From: Chloroflexota bacterium
GTDB lineage: Bacteria; Chloroflexota; UBA6077; CF-72
Length of the DNA stretch: 5,203 nt
Reading direction: 5' to 3'
NCBI GenBank assembly: GCA_019247135.1
Contig: JAFAPL010000494.1
Location: forward strand, 1 to 5,203
Below are positions 1 to 5,203 of the stretch, in pieces. Every line of letters begins with the position of its first letter. The first letter of the stretch is position 1. The position numbers were made by a program, and so were the translations under genes. The notes under the pieces were generated by a model, which was given only the letters and a program-made list of their open reading frames with translations, searched no databases and was not told where the DNA came from.

Positions 1-28
1 GTGGCATCGTTATTGCGCTAAGTCACCA

Positions 29-64
29 CTCCTGAAGGCGAAATAACCCCGCACATTTCAGGAG
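29..64 (+). promoter_or_regulatory. Inverted repeat that can mask the transporter's Shine-Dalgarno
   Basis: CTCCTGAA at 29-36 and TTCAGGAG at 57-64 are perfect reverse complements, 8 bp with a 20-nt loop. The right arm contains AGGAG (60-64), the only good Shine-Dalgarno for the ATG at 76, with an 11-nt gap. If transcription starts upstream of base 29, the mRNA could fold so that the left arm acts as an anti-Shine-Dalgarno and limits translation. The repeat could instead be a protein operator, although the 20-bp gap is long for one, or it could be chance. No clear promoter is visible in bases 1-28. The base pairing is seen directly; regulation is inferred. Confidence 0.45.
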
Positions 65-75
65 CACATCACACA

Positions 76-1434
76 ATGTCCATACCGGGGACAGACACCG
101 AAGCCCCGCAGATCCCGCACATCGAACCCGCAACCGGTACCGGCACCATCGAGGCGGCCGTAGAAGGGGAACCGAACCCGGTCAAGCGTTTTCTCAAGGT
201 GCTCGGGCCCGGCCTGATCACCGGCGCGTCCGACGACGATCCCTCGGGCATCGGCACTTACGCCGTGGCTGGCGCGTCGTATGGCTTCGCGACCCTGTGG
301 ACGGCGCCCGTCACGCTGGTGCTGGCGGCAGCGGTCCAGTTCATCTGCGCCAAAGTTGGCATGGTTTCAGGTCGCGGGCTGGCGGGCGTCTTGCGCCTGC
401 ACTACCCTCGCCCGCTGCTGTACCTCGCGGTGGCCGGTTTGCTGGTGGCGAACACGATCAACGCTGGCGCTGACATCGGCGCGATCGCGGCCGCCGTCAA
501 TCTGCTGGTGCCAATCCCGATTCCCGTACTGATCGTGCCCGCGACTGCGGCGATCCTGGCCCTGCAGATCTTCGGCTCGTACCGACTGATCGCGCGCATC
601 TTCAAGTGGTTGACGCTGGCGCTGTTTGCGTACATCGGTTCGGCGCTGCTGGCGCGCCCGAACCTTGGCGAGGTCCTGCGCGGCACGTTCGTGCCCACGA
701 TCAGCCTCGACCCGAGCTTCCTTGCGACGCTCGTAGCCATCCTGGGTACGACGATTTCGCCGTATCTGTTCTTCTGGCAGGCGAGCCAGGAGGTCGAAGA
801 GGAAGTGGAGATGGGGCGCATCCACCTCCACCAGCGCAAAGGAGCCACCGACGCGGAGCTGAAGTATGCCGCCGTCGACGTGAACACCGGGATGGTGCTC
901 TCGGAGGCGGTCATGTACTTCATCATCCTGGCGACCGGCGCCACACTGTTCAAAGCTGGAAATACCAACATCAGCAGCGCGGCCGATGCTGCGGTCGCGC
1001 TCGAGCCGCTGGCCGGCCCGGCGGCCGAACTACTGCTAGCTGTAGGCCTGATCGGCGCTGGTTTTCTCGCCGTGCCGATTCTCACAGGCTCGGCCGCATA
1101 TGCCCTTTCCGAGGCGTTTGGTTGGAAGCTTGGGCTGAATAAACATATCGCGAGCGCCAAGCAGTTCTATGGAGTGATCATCGCCGCGACCGTTATCGGT
1201 ATGTTGATCAACTTCATTGGCATCAATCCGATCGACGCCCTGTTCTGGACGGCGGTTATCAATGGCTTTGTTGCGCCGCCTTTGATGGTGTTGATCATGC
1301 TCGTTGCCAACAACCGCGACGTCATGGGGCGCCGCATCAACTGCTGGCAGACCAACGTCCTGGGCTGGCTCGCCACGGCCCTGATGTTCGCGGCGGCGGT
1401 CGCGTTGCTGATTACCTGGAACCAGGGCAGCTAG
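76..1434 (+). CDS. NRAMP-superfamily divalent metal transporter, divergent (NRMT-like) subgroup
   Basis: This is a 452-residue inner-membrane protein with a polar N-terminal tail (about 1-36) and about eleven hydrophobic segments, the usual NRAMP core. Segment 1 is interrupted by D55-P56-S57-G58, at the place of the canonical DPGN. Segment 6 carries S228-P229-Y230 in place of MPH. By hand alignment to characterised NRAMPs, the metal-ligand Asn becomes Gly58, the selectivity Met becomes Ser228, the His becomes Tyr230, and the segment-3 acidic proton-pathway residues become N129 and A132. The conserved stretch SPYLFFWQASQEVEEE follows. Family membership is secure. Mn2+/Fe2+-proton symport should not be assumed, because loss of the Met is known to relax discrimination against Mg2+ and Ca2+, and the NRAMP-related Mg2+ transporters lack similar residues. 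The name mntH is therefore avoided. The ATG at 76 is chosen for the AGGAG upstream. The gene converges on miaB with a 4-base overlap and no room for a terminator. Confidence 0.93.
   Translation: MSIPGTDTEAPQIPHIEPATGTGTIEAAVEGEPNPVKRFLKVLGPGLITGASDDDPSGIGTYAVAGASYGFATLWTAPVTLVLAAAVQFICAKVGMVSGRGLAGVLRLHYPRPLLYLAVAGLLVANTINAGADIGAIAAAVNLLVPIPIPVLIVPATAAILALQIFGSYRLIARIFKWLTLALFAYIGSALLARPNLGEVLRGTFVPTISLDPSFLATLVAILGTTISPYLFFWQASQEVEEEVEMGRIHLHQRKGATDAELKYAAVDVNTGMVLSEAVMYFIILATGATLFKAGNTNISSAADAAVALEPLAGPAAELLLAVGLIGAGFLAVPILTGSAAYALSEAFGWKLGLNKHIASAKQFYGVIIAATVIGMLINFIGINPIDALFWTAVINGFVAPPLMVLIMLVANNRDVMGRRINCWQTNVLGWLATALMFAAAVALLITWNQGS
1431..1434. other. Shared CTAG: overlapping stop codons of two convergent genes
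   Basis: The transporter ends in TAG at 1432-1434, and miaB on the minus strand ends in TAG (CTA at 1431-1433 on the plus strand). The self-complementary CTAG, inside GCTAGC at 1430-1435, therefore serves as stop for both genes. There is no intergenic DNA and no hairpin with a T-run, so the two transcripts must overlap at their 3' ends unless Rho or collisions end them inside the opposing gene. Confidence 0.97.
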
Positions 1435-2741
1435 CGCGCGGCGGCGACCAGATTCGGCACGTTGTGCCGGGCTGACGTCTGGCCTTCGAGGAACCATGGC
1501 TCGGTCGACGTGATCGTCACGTCGACGAGCTGACCCGCCAGGGGGCGCGGATCCGCGAAGTGCACGAGCTTGTTCGTGCGTGTGCGGCCGTACCAGCGGC
1601 CTTTGGCGGTTCCTTCCACGAGCACTTCAACTGCTCGACCGAAATAACGCGCGTTGATGTCGGTAGCGATCCGCTTCTGCAGCGCTTCGACCGCGTGCAA
1701 CCGCCGGCGCTTCTCCTCGCGCGGCACGTCGTCGATCATCTGGGTCGCGGCGACCGTCCCCGGCCGAGGTGAATACATCGCGACGTGCACCACGTCGAAG
1801 TGGAACTCGTCGAGCATGCGCAACGTGTTGTCAAATTCGCGGTCACTCTCGCCGGGAAAGCCGACGATGATGTCCGTGGACAATCCGATGTCTGGTATCC
1901 GTTCGCGAAGTTTGCCGATCAACTGCCGGTAATGATCGACCACATAGCCGCGGTGCATGCGTCTTAGCACCTCGTCGTCGCCCGACTGGATCGGGAGGTT
2001 GACGTCTTCGCACACGGTCGGCAGTTCGGCAACCGCATCGATCAGATCGCGTCCAAAGTCACCCGGATAGCTGGTGAGAAAGCGAATGCGTTCGAGACCT
2101 TCGACCTGGTCCAGCAGACGCAGCAGGTCACTCAGCAGCACCCGCGGCTTCAAGTCGCGCCCGTAACGCTCGACGATCTGGCTCAGCAGCACCACTTCGC
2201 GGGTCCCGCGTTCCACCAGGCGTCGCACCTCGTCGACGATCACCAGAGGCGGCCGGCTGCGCTCGCCGCCGCGCGTGTGCGGCACGATGCAATACGTGCA
2301 CGACCTATTGCAGCCCTGGTGGATGGTCACACCCTCGGAGATGCCAGGAATGCGCACCGCCTGCTCTGGATCGAATCGGTAGCGCTCCCCCAGGTCGACC
2401 AGGTCCAGCAGTCGATCGCGGATGGTGAGGTCCTGGCCCGGCTCGGCGATCAGGTCGACGAACGGGTAGCGCGCGCGCCAGTCGGGGATGTCGCTGACGC
2501 AGCCAGCGACGACGACTTTCAGGTCGGGTCGGGTGCGCTTCATGTGCTGAAGCGCGTGCAACTGGCCGTGCACACGGTCTTCGGCGCCCTGACGGACCAC
2601 GCACGAGTACAGCACAACGAGATCCGCCTCGTGCGGACCAGCGGCCTGAACGAGGCCGTACTGCTCGAGGCTCTCGCCGAGCCGTCGCGAATCGGCGACG
2701 TTCATCTGACAGCCGATGGTCCAGATATGGAAGCCCGCCAT
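1431..2741 (-). CDS. miaB: tRNA-2-methylthio-N6-dimethylallyladenosine synthase (MiaB)
   Basis: MiaB is a cytoplasmic radical-SAM methylthiotransferase that converts i6A37 to ms2i6A37 in tRNAs reading UNN codons. It acts after MiaA, which is not in this window. The 436-residue protein shows all three expected domains. The N-terminal UPF0004 domain has the auxiliary [4Fe-4S] cysteines C11 (in WTIGCQMN), C47 (YSC) and C81 (AGC). The radical-SAM domain has C144, C148 and C151 in GCNRSCTYCIVPHTRG. A C-terminal TRAM domain (about 361-424) contains VEVLVEGTAKGRWYGRTRTN. The CTYCIVPHTRG signature and GCQMN favour MiaB over RimO or MtaB. It is shorter than E. coli MiaB (474) because the C-terminus ends soon after TRAM. 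The usual LLGQNVN motif reads LLSQIVE (186-192), as I recall from Chloroflexota. The ATG at 2741 directly precedes the conserved N-terminus. It has no Shine-Dalgarno but has a close TATAAT, and the gene is divergent from uvrB. Confidence 0.95.
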   Translation of the reverse strand: MAGFHIWTIGCQMNVADSRRLGESLEQYGLVQAAGPHEADLVVLYSCVVRQGAEDRVHGQLHALQHMKRTRPDLKVVVAGCVSDIPDWRARYPFVDLIAEPGQDLTIRDRLLDLVDLGERYRFDPEQAVRIPGISEGVTIHQGCNRSCTYCIVPHTRGGERSRPPLVIVDEVRRLVERGTREVVLLSQIVERYGRDLKPRVLLSDLLRLLDQVEGLERIRFLTSYPGDFGRDLIDAVAELPTVCEDVNLPIQSGDDEVLRRMHRGYVVDHYRQLIGKLRERIPDIGLSTDIIVGFPGESDREFDNTLRMLDEFHFDVVHVAMYSPRPGTVAATQMIDDVPREEKRRRLHAVEALQKRIATDINARYFGRAVEVLVEGTAKGRWYGRTRTNKLVHFADPRPLAGQLVDVTITSTEPWFLEGQTSARHNVPNLVAAAR

Positions 2742-2755
2742 TGGTCGAGGGCCGA

Positions 2756-2761
2756 ATTATA
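2756..2761 (-). promoter_or_regulatory. Putative -10 element of the miaB promoter
   Basis: The minus strand reads a perfect TATAAT here, ending 14 nt before the miaB ATG. Transcription would start about 7 nt further on, leaving a leader of only about 8 nt with no Shine-Dalgarno. No recognisable -35 hexamer lies 16-18 bp upstream. A perfect -10 box is uncommon by chance in DNA this GC-rich, and its place just before a start codon supports it. It sits between the arms of a CCGAA/TTCGG inverted repeat (2752-2756 and 2768-2772) of unknown significance. Confidence 0.5.
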
Positions 2762-2827
2762 GGGGCGTTCGGTGGCCCGCCCGGCGTGTCGTCGGCGATG
2801 TGCCCAGGGCGAGATCGACTGCTTCTT

Positions 2828-2831
2828 TATA

Positions 2832-2833
<2 letters not shown>
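2828..2833 (+). promoter_or_regulatory. Putative -10 element of uvrB, overlapping its ATG
   Basis: TATAAT occupies 2828-2833, so its last two bases are the A and T of the ATG at 2832. If it works as a -10 box, transcripts would start near 2839-2842, just before an in-frame GTG at 2844 (codon 5). That would suit a nearly leaderless uvrB mRNA. No TTGACA-like -35 lies at normal spacing. The match may instead be a by-product of the start codon context. Confidence 0.4.
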
Positions 2834-5000
<2,167 letters not shown>

Positions 5001-5003
5001 CGC

Positions 5004-5019
5004 GAACGCGCCTGTACGG
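5004..5019 (+). repeat. First copy of a GAACGC-TGTACGG direct repeat
   Basis: GAACGC, three bases, then TGTACGG at 5004-5019 recurs as GAACGC, one base, then TGTACGG at 5103-5116, so the 150-bp spacer carries two similar 14-16 bp elements 99 bp apart. Only the second has the half-site spacing of a LexA box. This copy could be a degenerate or duplicated operator. CGAAC (5003-5007) and GTTCG (5019-5023) also form a weak inverted repeat here. Confidence 0.35.
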
Positions 5020-5026
5020 TTCGAAA

Positions 5027-5038
5027 GGTGTTGACACC
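5027..5038. repeat. Short palindrome after uvrB
   Basis: GGTGT (5027-5031) and ACACC (5034-5038) are inverted around TG, giving a 12-bp near-palindrome 27 bp past the uvrB stop. The stem is short, the loop is tight and no T-run follows, so it is a poor candidate for an intrinsic terminator. The TTGACA inside it has no -10 partner at normal spacing. Its role is unknown. Confidence 0.25.
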
Positions 5039-5102
5039 CGAGCACCCGCCAGTCTTCCGCGGTGCATTCGCCGCCGGCGTGTGGTCGAGAAAACCCGGGC
5101 TA

Positions 5103-5114
5103 GAACGCATGTAC
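5103..5114 (+). promoter_or_regulatory. Candidate LexA (SOS) box for uvrA
   Basis: GAACGCATGTAC matches the Gram-positive LexA consensus GAACRNRYGTTC at all but one position (A for T in the right half). It also fits the looser GWAC-N4-GTWC pattern that spans the Bacillus and cyanobacterial boxes. It begins 48 bp before the uvrA GTG and lies just upstream of TAGAAT (5120-5125), where bound LexA would block RNA polymerase. uvrA is a common SOS gene, and I recall a Gram-positive-type box being reported for the Chloroflexota member Dehalococcoides. LexA is not in the window. Confidence 0.55.
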
Positions 5115-5119
5115 GGCAG

Positions 5120-5125
5120 TAGAAT
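5120..5125 (+). promoter_or_regulatory. Putative -10 element of uvrA
   Basis: TAGAAT differs from TATAAT at one position and lies 25 nt before the uvrA GTG. The predicted start near 5132 gives a leader of about 19 nt containing a weak purine-rich stretch, GGGACAGG (5133-5140). The -35 region (about 5096-5102) is poor, as often seen for regulated promoters. ACGCAT (5105-5110) and ATGCGT (5124-5129) form an inverted repeat bracketing the spacer. Confidence 0.45.
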
Positions 5126-5150
5126 GCGTGGCGGGACAGGCAGCTGATCA

Positions 5151-5203
5151 GTGCCTCTCGATCAGATCGAAATCCGCGGCGCGCGGCAGCACAACCTCAA
5201 AAA
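5151..5203 (+). CDS. uvrA: Excinuclease ABC subunit UvrA, N-terminal fragment cut by the window end
   Basis: From GTG 5151 the sequence reads MPLDQIEIRGARQHNLK plus two bases of the next codon. This is the characteristic UvrA N-terminus (E. coli: MDKIEVRGARTHNLKN), just before the first Walker A region, which lies beyond the window. UvrA is the dimeric ABC-type ATPase that finds DNA damage and loads UvrB. GTG is the only plausible start: an in-frame TGA at 5145-5147 excludes anything upstream, and no other initiator codon occurs before the conserved IEIRGAR. The Shine-Dalgarno is weak (AGG at 5138-5140, 10-nt gap). The gene is co-oriented with uvrB 150 bp downstream of it, but the candidate SOS box and -10 suggest separate transcription. 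The recognisable length is short, but the match is distinctive. Confidence 0.93.
   Translation, partial: MPLDQIEIRGARQHNLK

Noticed and set aside
1..21. Possible tail of an upstream gene ending in TAA at 19-21
   Set aside because: Six codons before a stop cannot be told from chance, and nothing in them is recognisable.
402..1160. Minus-strand open frame (252 codons) opposite the transporter
   Set aside because: It is a low-complexity Ala/Ser/Arg shadow of the transporter, with no start signal and no recognisable motif.
2277..2762. Plus-strand open frame (161 codons) opposite miaB
   Set aside because: It is antisense to the cysteine-motif region of MiaB. Coding constraint is fully explained by MiaB on the other strand.
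2752..2772. LexA box in the miaB-uvrB spacer
   Set aside because: GTTC at 2767-2770 is preceded at the required distance by ATAG instead of GAAC. CCGAA-N11-TTCGG is symmetric but has the wrong spacing.
5031..5036. TTGACA as a -35 element for uvrA
   Set aside because: No TATAAT-like hexamer lies 16-19 bp downstream; the bases there read CTTCCG or similar. The TAGAAT at 5120 is far too distant.
5027..5038. Intrinsic terminator of uvrB
   Set aside because: The stem is only 5 bp with a 2-nt loop and is followed by a C/G-rich stretch instead of a T-run.

Overview
This 5.2 kb window is a compact, GC-rich piece of a bacterial chromosome. It holds three complete genes and the first codons of a fourth. 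MiaB resembles my memory of Chloroflexota (green non-sulfur) MiaB proteins: it opens with HIWTIGCQMNVADS and has LLSQIVERYG where most bacteria have LLGQNVNAYG. A Gram-positive-type SOS box before uvrA fits the same assignment. The phylum is an inference and no search was run.

Layout. Bases 1-75 are a leader whose Shine-Dalgarno lies in one arm of a perfect 8-bp inverted repeat. Bases 76-1434 (+) encode an NRAMP-superfamily transporter of a divergent group, which lacks the canonical metal-binding and proton-pathway residues. It converges on miaB (1431-2741, minus strand), and the two genes end in one shared CTAG, so both stop codons overlap. A 90-bp divergent spacer separates miaB from uvrB (2832-5000, +). 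It carries a perfect TATAAT facing each gene, very close to the starts, and no good ribosome-binding site at the favoured starts. A 150-bp spacer then leads to uvrA (GTG at 5151), of which only 17 codons and two bases are present. That spacer holds a LexA-like box immediately upstream of a TAGAAT -10 element.

How the genes relate. uvrB and uvrA encode the damage-recognition subunits of nucleotide excision repair. They are adjacent and co-oriented, but uvrA seems to have its own, probably SOS-controlled, promoter. miaB (tRNA A37 methylthiolation) and the transporter (divalent metal, possibly Mg2+) are housekeeping neighbours with no evident functional link to repair.

I found no mobile element, CRISPR array, RNA gene or unmistakably new system. 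The points most worth a second look are an extra segment of about 34 residues in UvrB at the helicase domain 1a/domain 3 junction, the Shine-Dalgarno-masking hairpin before the transporter, the atypical transporter active site, the SOS box at uvrA and the uncertain, possibly leaderless, uvrB start.
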